DNA of 64,000 nucleotides from Metallumcola ferriviriculae (GTDB lineage Bacteria > Bacillota > JADQBR01). Positions 38,232 through 46,169 of this stretch are shown here, piece after piece. Numbering within the stretch: position 1 is the stretch's first letter; the number at the start of each line of letters is the position of its first letter. The translations under genes were made by a program, and so were the position numbers. The DNA is taken from contig NZ_CP121694.1 in NCBI RefSeq assembly GCF_035573695.1, forward strand, positions 596,501 to 660,500, in the 5' to 3' direction. The notes under the pieces are model-generated. The model had not been told where the DNA came from. It saw nothing but the letters and a program-made list of their open reading frames with translations, and ran no database searches.

Positions 38232-38515
38232 AGGATTCCTTCCTCCTTGACTCTTTTTAAAAATACTGGATCTACTTCGGATAAATCAACAACATCCACG
38301 CGGTACGGAATAGTAGATTCCTCTAAATGAGAACGAAGGTTAACGAGATATTCACTTGAAAGGGTATCCTTACTTAATATTCCGATATCAATGTCAGATG
38401 TATGTCTTTCCTTATTTTTTGCCCATGAACCAAATAGGTAGACATGCAGGGGTATATTCTTTGTGTATTCTAGTAGTGTATTTTTGACTCGGTTTAGAAC
38501 TTCTTTTCGTTGCAT
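38219..38515 (-). CDS. MNT nucleotidyltransferase antitoxin
   Basis: 98 residues with VYLFGSWAKNKERHTSDIDI, the GSx10DxD nucleotidyltransferase motif. First gene of the pair, GAGGTG before ATG 38,515. Expected to AMPylate HEPN. It is diverged from the orphan MNT at 32,686 (different spacing and C-terminus), so the two belong to separate units. Confidence 0.9.
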   Translation of the reverse strand: MQRKEVLNRVKNTLLEYTKNIPLHVYLFGSWAKNKERHTSDIDIGILSKDTLSSEYLVNLRSHLEESTIPYRVDVVDLSEVDPVFLKRVKEEGILWKD

Positions 38516-38604
38516 GACATTTCACCTCGATTTCCTAGCAGGTGGAAAGGAATGGTATTTTTGTGCATTGTTATTATATCATAGTTACTTATTTGTTGAA
38601 AAGA

Positions 38605-38632
38605 ACATAAGGGGACGGTTCTTTTGTGTCGT
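38605..38632 (+). repeat. REP-like repeat, copy 11
   Basis: AACATAA left arm, full core GGGGACGGTTCTTTTGTGTC. Lies between the MNT promoter region and the RIT element. Confidence 0.88.
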
Positions 38633-38787
38633 TCATGCTAAGCGTGTGAGGGGTGTTTTTCTTGAAAGTAAAAAAAGCCAAGCATGTAGGCTTGATAAGG
38701 CCGCGCTACTGAGCTTACCTAGTTGGCTGGTTATATATTACCCCCCGGCAGAACCTTGACAGGCGCTCAGGTTGCTCCTCAGCAGTG

Positions 38788-38817
38788 CCCTAAAATTCCG
38801 ATATCGGAATCTTAGGG
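38788..38817. repeat. 30-bp palindrome beside the left RIT end
   Basis: CCCTAAAATTCCGAT followed at once by its reverse complement with one mismatch. It touches the outer side of the left terminal inverted repeat and includes the stop codon of the truncated third recombinase. Confidence 0.85.
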
Positions 38818-39426
38818 AATATTCCGACTTTTGATATATTCCGATGATTTTTCAAAACCTTTCCCTAACAAATAGACAACTTTTCCTACCGGGTCAAAAT
38901 CACAAAAACGCATGGATAGCATTTCGCAGTCACGGGCAGCTGAGTCATACATTAACACCAGAAAGAACAAATCGCGAATCCCCATTTTCTTGGATGGGTC
39001 AGGTTGGCGAAGAACAGTAGTTATTGCATCCTTGGACATATACTCCAGCATGAAGGACTTGTTCACATCTTTTTGCATCGGAATACCTCGCAGATCTTCC
39101 AGATAAAAAACAAGCGTCGGTTCTATGCTAGCTACATAACGAAAAAATGCGCGGATGCGTGCCAACCTGTGATTTCGTGTAGACGGGGTCCATCCTTTTG
39201 TTTGCTGCATTTTATCCAGAAAGTTTATCACGTTTTCGCGGGAAAGATCCGCAAAGGTGAGGCTCTCAACACGCTTACCGGTTGCGTCACACACGAAGGA
39301 AAGCAGCATATTCCACACCTGTTTTGTGGCTAGGATTGTATGCGGGCTGCGCTGAGCCTGCTTAGTTAAGAAGATGGTAAAAAACTCTCGCAGATGTGAG
39401 AACAGGTTATCTTTAATCTTCTTCAT
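38812..39426 (-). pseudogene. Third RIT recombinase, C-terminally truncated
   Basis: 204 residues from ATG 39,426 (GGAGG 9 nt upstream), overlapping the previous gene by 14 bp. N-terminal SAM-like domain (SRENVINFLDKMQQTKGWTP) and the first catalytic Arg region (DSAARDCEMLSMRFCDFDP) are present. After LLGKG the frame enters the terminal inverted repeat and ends, so the HxxR and Tyr boxes are missing. Confidence 0.85.
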
Positions 39427-40372
39427 AATCATAAGCCTCCGGTATGATACCATTTGAGCGAGTGAAGTCCATAAGAGCTAACCGCTCTGGCAGTAAATGA
39501 ATGTAGTAGTATGTGGCAGAAAAGCTTTCGTGCCCCATATATGCACTGAGGTATGGGATCATCGCGTCTAAATCCCTTCCCTCTTCAATCCAGCGCATGA
39601 GTATTTGTGTAGCGAAATTGTGTCGGAGAGCATAGGGAGTACAGGAACCACGACTGGTTACATTCCCGCTCATCTCCCAACATATACGGAAAGCATCGCA
39701 GAGCCAGTCGGTTGTGTAGGCCTTTCCCAATTGAGTTTGAAAGAAATATGTTCTTTGGGGGGTAATTTTTTCCGCTATTTGGTTGTACCTCTTGCACATC
39801 TCCATAACGTCTGCGTTAGTAGGCAAGCACCGATCCTTGTGGCGCTTTCCATCGGCGATATAAATAGTATTATCAGTGAAGTTGAAATCCGTACACCGTA
39901 GACACCGCACCTCTTGTGGACGCATTCCGCATGCATACTGTAAACGGAAAATGACTGGCACTGTAAAATCATGCAGAACGTTTCTTTCACCGCTGGGGTA
40001 GCAATCCGTAGCCTCAAAAAAGTTCGTTAGTTCAACATGATTCATGATGATAGGTTGCTTGGCCTTTGGCATAGGAAAGAAAGATGATGGCATGACATAT
40101 GCTTCTTTGCCTGCAAGGGAGATATAGCGAGCAAATCCGCGAAGCGCACTTGCTCTATTAAAGGCACCTTTACCATTGCCTTTGGCATCGTTGCACCAAG
40201 CGAACGCAATTTCTTTCGTAAGAATGGTTTCGTTTGGGAAATGATTCATACAAAACCGATCAAAGTTCGCAAAGAGCTTATTGTAATTTTTCACAGAATA
40301 TCTCATTGTAGCTCTATGTTCCAGCATTTCTTGGATTTGCCCGGCAAATCCGCTTTTAAATTCATATGTCAT
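39413..40372 (-). CDS. Second RIT tyrosine recombinase
   Basis: 319 residues from ATG 40,372, which overlaps the upstream stop by ATGA. Catalytic set: Arg in YACGMRPQEVRCLR, HxxR-type YALRHNFATQI, MGHESFSATYYYIHL with candidate nucleophile Tyr. An open frame extends 16 codons upstream but the 4-bp overlap favours this start. Confidence 0.9.
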   Translation of the reverse strand: MTYEFKSGFAGQIQEMLEHRATMRYSVKNYNKLFANFDRFCMNHFPNETILTKEIAFAWCNDAKGNGKGAFNRASALRGFARYISLAGKEAYVMPSSFFPMPKAKQPIIMNHVELTNFFEATDCYPSGERNVLHDFTVPVIFRLQYACGMRPQEVRCLRCTDFNFTDNTIYIADGKRHKDRCLPTNADVMEMCKRYNQIAEKITPQRTYFFQTQLGKAYTTDWLCDAFRICWEMSGNVTSRGSCTPYALRHNFATQILMRWIEEGRDLDAMIPYLSAYMGHESFSATYYYIHLLPERLALMDFTRSNGIIPEAYDYEED

Positions 40373-41601
40373 AATAGACCAACTTTCTTGGTTCTGAACA
40401 TGGATATGTCTAGACAGCATATGCGAAGGCCTTCTGTGTCTAAGGCAACATAACGTTTGGCGGAGTTTGGATTCGCATGCCCAAGCATCTCACCAACGGA
40501 TCGAATGGGCACTCCAGCCCGAACCAGTCTTGTGCCAAAAGTTCTCCTTAATGCGTGGAATGACTTGCCATCCCAAGCTTCATGAGAAATGCCTGCTTTG
40601 CAAAGAGATCTAACCATAATGTCCCTACCTGCGGTATCACTTAACCTATCATAAGGCCTTCTATGACGGACAAATATGTATGGAGAATCCGTTTCGGGGC
40701 GACCGTTTAGAATATAGTCTGCTATAGCGTTGCCTACTCCCGACGATAATTCCGTTTGAATACCCACAACGGTTTTGCCTTGGACCACATCAATGACCTT
40801 GCGATTCCAATCGATGTCCGATCTCTTTAGGTCTAAAACGTCCACGCCTCGAAGCCCTGTCCAAAGTGCGAGCATTATGATAGCATAATCTCGTTTCCCG
40901 ATAGGAGTAGTCCTGTCCACACTGTCAAGAATAGCATCCGCCTCTTTGTCGGAAAAGCAAGGTAGCAATTTTCGATACCTGGGTGCCGGGTTGATAAGAT
41001 TCCATTCAGCGTTGATAGATGCAAGCCCGGTATCAGCTAGGTGTGAAAGAAATTTTCTTGTTGCACCCGTGAACTTTGACATACTGGCTTTGTTGTTTGG
41101 AGCTGCGTTCGCAATAAAATCCTTCACATTATTGGACCTTAATTTGTTGAAATTCTGCATGCCGTTTTGCTCAATGAAAACAAGAAACTGCCGTATAATG
41201 CCTATGTGCGTCCGAATAGTTCTAGGAGCTAAGGATTGAGAGAGGTGGGTGGAATAGTCAGCCAGAATCTCTTCAAAGTACTCGCACAGCTTTTGCTGTT
41301 TGAAATTCTTGTGCTCCCATACAAGCTCCCTGCCTTGCATGCAGTCTGTCAGTAGTGCAGCCGCTTTCCTGCGGTGTATCGCAGTAGATTTGCTAAACTC
41401 ACCGTTCTTAGCCTTTGACATCTGTTCCTCTGCATAGGCATGCATTTCGTCATCAGAAAAGATTCTAATACAGTTGACCTCGCAGTAAGGAACAATGTTA
41501 CTTAACAAATAAATCTTATACTGCCTAATGCTGCTACTACTGAGGGGGATATTTCTGAGAAATGCCAAAACACACTCAATTGCTTCCATGATCTTTTGCA
41601 T
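40369..41601 (-). CDS. First RIT tyrosine recombinase
   Basis: 410 residues. N-terminal core-binding region, then catalytic Arg in LALWTGLRGVDVLDLK, Lys in VVQGKTVVG, HALRRTFGTRL and LGHANPNSAKRYVALD with the Tyr. Strong AAGGAGG 7 nt before ATG 41,601. Complete and apparently functional. Confidence 0.92.
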   Translation of the reverse strand: MQKIMEAIECVLAFLRNIPLSSSSIRQYKIYLLSNIVPYCEVNCIRIFSDDEMHAYAEEQMSKAKNGEFSKSTAIHRRKAAALLTDCMQGRELVWEHKNFKQQKLCEYFEEILADYSTHLSQSLAPRTIRTHIGIIRQFLVFIEQNGMQNFNKLRSNNVKDFIANAAPNNKASMSKFTGATRKFLSHLADTGLASINAEWNLINPAPRYRKLLPCFSDKEADAILDSVDRTTPIGKRDYAIIMLALWTGLRGVDVLDLKRSDIDWNRKVIDVVQGKTVVGIQTELSSGVGNAIADYILNGRPETDSPYIFVRHRRPYDRLSDTAGRDIMVRSLCKAGISHEAWDGKSFHALRRTFGTRLVRAGVPIRSVGEMLGHANPNSAKRYVALDTEGLRICCLDISMFRTKKVGLL

Positions 41602-41868
41602 AAAAAAACCTCCTTATTAGATTAGTCTTGGCTGATCGCCAGACATCTCTATTATAGAGGTGTAAACAAAAACAGTAGAATATAATATTCCGATTCTTTC
41701 AGCCAATAGGATAGTGACGGTGTTGCATATACAAAATACTAAGCATGTTTTGAAAAATCATCGGAATATATCAAAAGTCGGAATATGCCCTATCCTCCTG
41801 TCAAGTAAGAGCCAATAATAGCCCAAATTTTATGAAAAAAACTATTTACACAAAATAATTTACATTCC

Positions 41869-41893
41869 CCTCTCCCAGACCACCGTGCGAGTA
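41869..41893 (-). mobile_element. Possible scrap of group II intron domain V
   Basis: On the minus strand reads CGCACGGTGGTCTGGGAGAG, which looks like the 3' half of a domain V and its downstream linker. Only about 25 bp, with no 5' half. Low confidence. Confidence 0.3.
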
Positions 41894-41900
41894 ATATGCA

Positions 41901-41937
41901 AAAAAAAATAGCCCTCTAGAAGATGAGAGCTATTTAA
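41901..41937 (-). terminator. Terminator of the RelE/AbrB module
   Basis: Minus strand: AAATAGCTCTC pairs with GAGGGCTATTT, followed by TTTTTT. The stem includes the last codons of the toxin. Confidence 0.82.
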
Positions 41938-42220
41938 TATACCGCTTTAGTTGTTCATAAAAATTTTCACGAGTACCGGCAAGAAGTAAAATGACTTTTT
42001 TACCATTGACTTCATTGATGGTGTAGGCAATTTCATAGTTTGTACCTTGATACCTTACATCGTAACCATAAATGCCAGCTAAATCGCCACGCTTTGGTTG
42101 ACCAATATAGGGATCTTTACTTATTTCTTGTAAAGCTGCTTTATAAGTATCTTTAAGAGGTTTTTCTTTTAGTTTTTTAAAAAAGCGTGCGGCTGGGGAA
42201 CTGAACTGTATCTCATACAT
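41930..42220 (-). CDS. RelE-family mRNA interferase toxin
   Basis: 96 residues: YEIQFSSPAARFFKKLKEKP, GDLAGIYGYDVRYQGTNYEI, and the C-terminal GTRENFYEQLKRYIK. RelE toxins cut mRNA on the ribosome; the pattern of basic residues and the terminal Tyr fit. 2 nt after the antitoxin gene. Confidence 0.88.
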   Translation of the reverse strand: MYEIQFSSPAARFFKKLKEKPLKDTYKAALQEISKDPYIGQPKRGDLAGIYGYDVRYQGTNYEIAYTINEVNGKKVILLLAGTRENFYEQLKRYIK

Positions 42221-42222
42221 AT

Positions 42223-42591
42223 CTAGTTCTCCGGGCCAAAGATGTCTTCAAAGCTTTCGGATTCTTTTTCTCCAGCAGCTATAGCATCTGCATCCTCAAG
42301 CATATGAGTAACAGCTTTTTTGATATTTTTGCTTTGAGATTCAAATTTTTTTATTAATTCATTACCGGAGTAGCCTTGAGATATGAGGTCTTTGAGTATT
42401 TCAACAGAAAACTCACCAGAATTTCTATTTAGGGGTCTGATTACAATAGCACCGTCTTCAAGGGTACATTCGACTTCATTATCAAGACCAAGATGTTTAT
42501 AGTATTTCAAAGGTATCGTAATCTGACGTTTCTTAGAAACACTGATTATTTTACGATCCATATTATCACGCTCCATAACAGTTGCATTCAT
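42223..42591 (-). CDS. AbrB/SpoVT-type antitoxin
   Basis: 122 residues. Swapped-hairpin DNA-binding domain ISVSKKRQITIPLKYYKHLG then IVIRPLN, and a long acidic C-terminal helix that should bind the toxin. AAGGAGG 8 nt before ATG 42,591. Last toxin-antitoxin pair of the island, just inside the right flanking repeat. Confidence 0.88.
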   Translation of the reverse strand: MNATVMERDNMDRKIISVSKKRQITIPLKYYKHLGLDNEVECTLEDGAIVIRPLNRNSGEFSVEILKDLISQGYSGNELIKKFESQSKNIKKAVTHMLEDADAIAAGEKESESFEDIFGPEN

Positions 42592-42678
42592 AACTCTAAC
42601 CTCCTTATAGTATATGCAAAATTTATATAATTAGTATAACAAAGAAACAAAGAAAAATCAATTAAAAAGAAAAAGAAA

Positions 42679-42729
42679 GGGTCAGGCTTGAATTATTCAC
42701 TAATTAATGAAGGGACATGCGGACAGGTT
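42679..42729 (+). repeat. 51-bp flanking direct repeat, right copy
   Basis: Same as 26,595-26,645 except for one base. It runs into the 3' end of the DUF2062 gene and supplies its last codons and stop. Confidence 0.9.
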
Positions 42730-43276
42730 GTTTTTTCTTAGTACGCTTAGTTCTTTTGATAGATTTAAGTACAAACCATATAATTGCAGTTGTTATAAGG
42801 GCAGCGACCGTGGCATTGATTAACGAGCCTACTATAAAGTCCAATGAAATAGACTTTACCTGAAACCAGGAAAAAAATGAAGCCGGCTGGTCAATCACTG
42901 TTTCCATGTTGCCCAAAGATTGTCCCAAAGAATGTTCTAATTGTGATTGGACTTCTGTATTAGTAGGGTTTGCTCCTATGACCATTGTTCCAGTTAAATA
43001 GTTTAGGGTGTAGAAAAAAGGGATAAAAATAGCAGTACTTATGTTGGTGGATACTGCCATAATGCTGCTAGACCGCATCAGTTTCGCAGTGACACCTGAA
43101 AGAACCACTCCTACACCAAGGGAGGGTATAAAGTTCCAGAAGATGCCGATAGCCATACCGACGGCAACGGCATATGGTTGGTTGGATGCTTTTTTTAACT
43201 TTTTCAGATAACTAAAAGGTAATTTCATGTCAACAACAAAACTCCATATGGTTGCATTTTTAATAAAAGTTTTCAT
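42704..43276 (-). CDS. DUF2062 membrane protein
   Basis: 190 residues from ATG 43,276. YAVAVGMAIGIFWNFIPSLG and the following helices (MAVSTNISTAIFIPFFYTLN; LINATVAALITTAIIWFVLK) are the DUF2062 pattern, an integral membrane family of unknown function. No good ribosome site is seen for this or for other starts (open frame to 43,372; another Met at 43,228). The last residues (QPVRMSLH) are encoded by the 51-bp repeat, so the native C-terminus was replaced. Confidence 0.78.
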   Translation of the reverse strand: MKTFIKNATIWSFVVDMKLPFSYLKKLKKASNQPYAVAVGMAIGIFWNFIPSLGVGVVLSGVTAKLMRSSSIMAVSTNISTAIFIPFFYTLNYLTGTMVIGANPTNTEVQSQLEHSLGQSLGNMETVIDQPASFFSWFQVKSISLDFIVGSLINATVAALITTAIIWFVLKSIKRTKRTKKKQPVRMSLH

Positions 43277-43525
43277 ATGAAATATGTCTAAAATTGTAAT
43301 TCGCACTCTTCTCGTAAGTTTAGCACATAAAAGGACAATATTAAACTGATAATCGGTGGGTAGAAACATCACCAGATTTTCTTATCTAACAAGTGCATGT
43401 TCCAATATACAGGAAACTAGGACCCTAGTCCTATATAAAATAGGAAGCGTGGCATCTTTAAGATTTTTCGATATACTGGTAAGCTTATTTTGAAAAAGTA
43501 AAAAGATGTCATTGGAGGGAGTAAG

Positions 43526-44392
43526 ATGAAAAAAATAGTTGCGATAATGGTAATGCTGCTGATGGTCTTAGCTCTTAGCACCACCGGCGTCCTTGCCGCT
43601 AAATCAGAAAATGGCCGGGATAAGTCTGCTAAGGATAAGCCACAAATTCAAGTTGAAGAACAGGAAGTTGATTTAGAGGTTGAAGCAGAAGAGGATGAAG
43701 AGCTGAAAGAGGATATTGAAGCAGAGGAAGAATTGGAAGCAGAACTGGAAGCAGAACTGGAGGAAGAGGAAAGTATCATAGAAGAAGTGTATGAAGAAGA
43801 TGATGGTGAAGGTAACGGCTGGGCTAAAGGGCTCTGGAAACAGAATGAAGGGCTTCAGTCCAAGCTCGAAGAAAAGCAGGAAAAGATTGTAGAGAAAATG
43901 GAATGGTTTGAGGAAACAGGTAAAGGTGACCTTGAAGCGAAAAAGGCGGAGTTTGAACAGAGATTGCAGCAGCTTGAAGTTGATTACCAGGAGAAAGTGG
44001 AATTGCTGGCCGGGAAGTTGGCAGCAAGGGGTAATGTGATAGAATTTAGCGATGCTTTTCCTGTTATTAAGCAGGGTCGGACTTTAATTCCCGTCCGCGC
44101 GGTCATTGAAACTGTCGGTGCCGCCGTATATTGGGATGGCGAAAACAATCAGGTAACAATTCAGCGGGACGATATTACCTTGGTTTTGCAGCCGGGTGAA
44201 GCATCCTATACCGTAAACGGTGAGACAAAGACTTTTGACGTTCCCGCGGAAACCATTAATAACCGTACCTTTGTACCACTCAGGTATATAGCGGAGGAAC
44301 TAGGTGAGGTAGTGGAATACGATGAAGAGACTGGTAATATTAATCTTGAGGAACCGGAAGAGGAAACCGGTGATCAAGTTTTAGATAACTAA
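43526..44392 (+). CDS. Secreted acidic coiled-coil protein with CuAO_N-type domain
   Basis: 288 residues. Signal peptide ends near TGVLAAKSE. A very acidic stretch (residues 45-95, Glu blocks), a helical coiled coil (GLQSKLEEKQEKIVEKMEWF, FEQRLQQLEVDYQEKVELL) and a C-terminal CuAO_N-type domain with LIPVRAVIETVGAAVYWDGE and FVPLRYIAEELGEVVEYDEE. Domain order suggests a wall-bound spacer. ATG after GGAGGGAG. Own terminator. Confidence 0.82.
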   Translation: MKKIVAIMVMLLMVLALSTTGVLAAKSENGRDKSAKDKPQIQVEEQEVDLEVEAEEDEELKEDIEAEEELEAELEAELEEEESIIEEVYEEDDGEGNGWAKGLWKQNEGLQSKLEEKQEKIVEKMEWFEETGKGDLEAKKAEFEQRLQQLEVDYQEKVELLAGKLAARGNVIEFSDAFPVIKQGRTLIPVRAVIETVGAAVYWDGENNQVTIQRDDITLVLQPGEASYTVNGETKTFDVPAETINNRTFVPLRYIAEELGEVVEYDEETGNINLEEPEEETGDQVLDN

Positions 44393-44428
44393 AACCCACC
44401 CACCCAAAACTAAATAGATACAAGCCAA

Positions 44429-44461
44429 AAGCCCGGGATTTTTCAATTTCCCGGGCTTTTG
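44429..44461 (+). terminator. Terminator after the coiled-coil protein gene
   Basis: AAAAGCCCGGGA pairs with TCCCGGGCTTTT around a short AT loop. Confidence 0.9.
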
Positions 44462-44555
44462 GCATTATGCAAGACAAAACGGGCCTTTTTACCGGTGGTA
44501 ACATGCTGCCACCTATAGTATAATTGAGTAAAATTAAGGTAATTGGGGTGACTTC

Positions 44556-45902
44556 ATGAAGAGGTACGCAGGTATTATTAGTTTATTACTTATTTTAATG
44601 TTGGTTGGTACAACTGGCGCGTTGGCTGCCGGGGCTGCCGTTGCCCAGGGGGATGCGGATCAGCACGGCGCAAAGATTTCTCAGTCATTAACAGTATGGG
44701 AGGAGAGCACCAGTTCATCGGAGTTGGTACGTTATTTAGCACAAGGGTCCGGTCAGAGCCAAGCGCTGAAGAGTAACGGCACTCAGCAGAAAGAACCAGC
44801 GGCCTATGACGGTAAGCTGGTGTTTGCGGATAACAGATATTTAAACTGGGATATATTTGTGCTTGACGTTGCTACGGGCAAAGAAAGCTGGATTGGTAAG
44901 GGCCCGAAAGATCAGCTTAAGCCCGATATCTACAAAAATAATGTCGTATGGCAGGATAGGCGCGATGGCAACTGGGATATTTTCCTCTACAATCTAGATA
45001 CCGGAAAGGAATTACCGGTTACCGGTAATGAGGATGACCAGATTAATCCTCAAATTTACGGTGACTACATCGTGTGGCAGGATGAGCGAGATGACAATTG
45101 GGATATTTACGGCTACGGAATTTCCACCGGTAAGGAATTTGTCATTGACAGTTCGCCTAAAAACCAGGTTAGCCCCAGAGTGGAAGGGGATTATGTGGTC
45201 TGGGCCGACGATCAGGCAGGAAATTGGGAGATATACCTTTATAACTTTAAATCCGCTAAGACTACTCGCATCACCAAGGCAGACGATGATCAGAGCAATC
45301 CCGTGGTTTCCGGCAGTGTAATTATCTGGCAGGATGACAGCAATGGCAACTGGGATTTATATGGCTATGACATCTATACCGATAAGAAATTTCCCGTGGC
45401 AGTGGAGCCGAAAAATCAGCTTCAGCCCGATATCTACGGTAATAAAGTAGTTTATACGGATGACAGCAATTATAACAATGATATTAAGATGCTAAAGCTT
45501 TCAACTAGTAACCCGGTAGACGACGTAAACGAAGAGCCATCGGAGCAAAAAAGCAGCGGGCTGACTGTTGAATTAAATGGTGGGGAACTTAGCTTATCCG
45601 TGCCGCCGGTGATGAATGCCGGTCGAGTGCTGGTTCCCCTAAGAGGGATTGCTGATGCCCTTGGACTTAGTACTCAGTGGCATAATGAAAGCCAATCTAT
45701 TGCCATTACCGGTGATGGCACCAGTATAGCACTAGCCATCGGGAAGAAGGAAGTATCGGTTGGGCCGGATAACTTTACCTTGGACACGGTTCCTTTTCTC
45801 AATGCGGGCCATACCTATGTGCCGGTCCGCTTCGTTAGTGAAGCATTTGGTGCTTCTGTAGACTGGGATGATGCCGTCAGTACGGTGAAAATTTCTAAAT
45901 AA
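44556..45902 (+). CDS. Secreted beta-propeller protein with CuAO_N-type domain
   Basis: 448 residues. Signal peptide to about residue 26. Residues 60-320 hold about six repeats of about 44 residues with the pattern YIVWQDERDDNWDIYGYG...TGKE...DQ..P.IYG, typical of TolB/DPP-like propellers. The C-terminal 110 residues are a CuAO_N-type domain (LVPLRGIADALGLSTQWHNE; YVPVRFVSEAFGASVDWDDA). Surface binding protein of unknown ligand. GGGGTG before the ATG. Confidence 0.85.
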   Translation: MKRYAGIISLLLILMLVGTTGALAAGAAVAQGDADQHGAKISQSLTVWEESTSSSELVRYLAQGSGQSQALKSNGTQQKEPAAYDGKLVFADNRYLNWDIFVLDVATGKESWIGKGPKDQLKPDIYKNNVVWQDRRDGNWDIFLYNLDTGKELPVTGNEDDQINPQIYGDYIVWQDERDDNWDIYGYGISTGKEFVIDSSPKNQVSPRVEGDYVVWADDQAGNWEIYLYNFKSAKTTRITKADDDQSNPVVSGSVIIWQDDSNGNWDLYGYDIYTDKKFPVAVEPKNQLQPDIYGNKVVYTDDSNYNNDIKMLKLSTSNPVDDVNEEPSEQKSSGLTVELNGGELSLSVPPVMNAGRVLVPLRGIADALGLSTQWHNESQSIAITGDGTSIALAIGKKEVSVGPDNFTLDTVPFLNAGHTYVPVRFVSEAFGASVDWDDAVSTVKISK

Positions 45903-45916
45903 GCAGGACTCAATGA

Positions 45917-45945
45917 ACCCCGGATTCTGATGCCGGGGTTTTCTT
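45917..45945 (+). terminator. Terminator with CCCCGGATTCTGATGCCGGGG stem block
   Basis: AACCCCGG pairs with CCGGGGTT and runs into TTTC. About 30 nt here closely resemble the terminator at 49,782. Confidence 0.85.
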
Positions 45946-46169
45946 GTGCGGCGGCAGTCGGATTTTATGGAACAACCCCCTCTAGGCCCGGCTAACCCCG
46001 AGCTTATTATTTTGAATCACCCGCGCAAAAAGAGGATATTTCCATCACACCGAGAATAGTCATAATAGTCAGATATACCATTTAAATAGGTACACACTGC
46101 CTATGCCGATGTTAAGTAAAGTTTTGCGTTTATCTTGTCTCCTAATTTTTAATCTGGGCGGTGTTTCTA

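Larger units (their letters stand above)
38819..41786 (-). mobile_element. Recombinase-in-trio (RIT) element with 40-bp terminal inverted repeats
   Basis: Three overlapping tyrosine recombinase genes on the minus strand between 38,819-38,858 and 41,747-41,786, which are perfect 40-bp inverted repeats (inner end GTTTTGAAAAATCATCGG, outer end AAAAGTCGGAATAT). Three consecutive, translationally coupled tyrosine recombinases with flanking inverted repeats define RIT elements. About 2.97 kb. The third gene is truncated exactly at the inner edge of the left repeat, so the element is probably immobile unless helped. Confidence 0.85.

Noticed and set aside
38819-41786. The three recombinases as Tn554 TnpA/TnpB/TnpC
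   Set aside because: All three have tyrosine-recombinase domains and coupled overlaps with long terminal inverted repeats, which fits RIT; Tn554 has no such repeats and TnpC is not a recombinase.
41869-41893. A second group II intron
   Set aside because: Only about 25 bp resemble a domain V half; listed as a low-confidence scrap, not as an intron.
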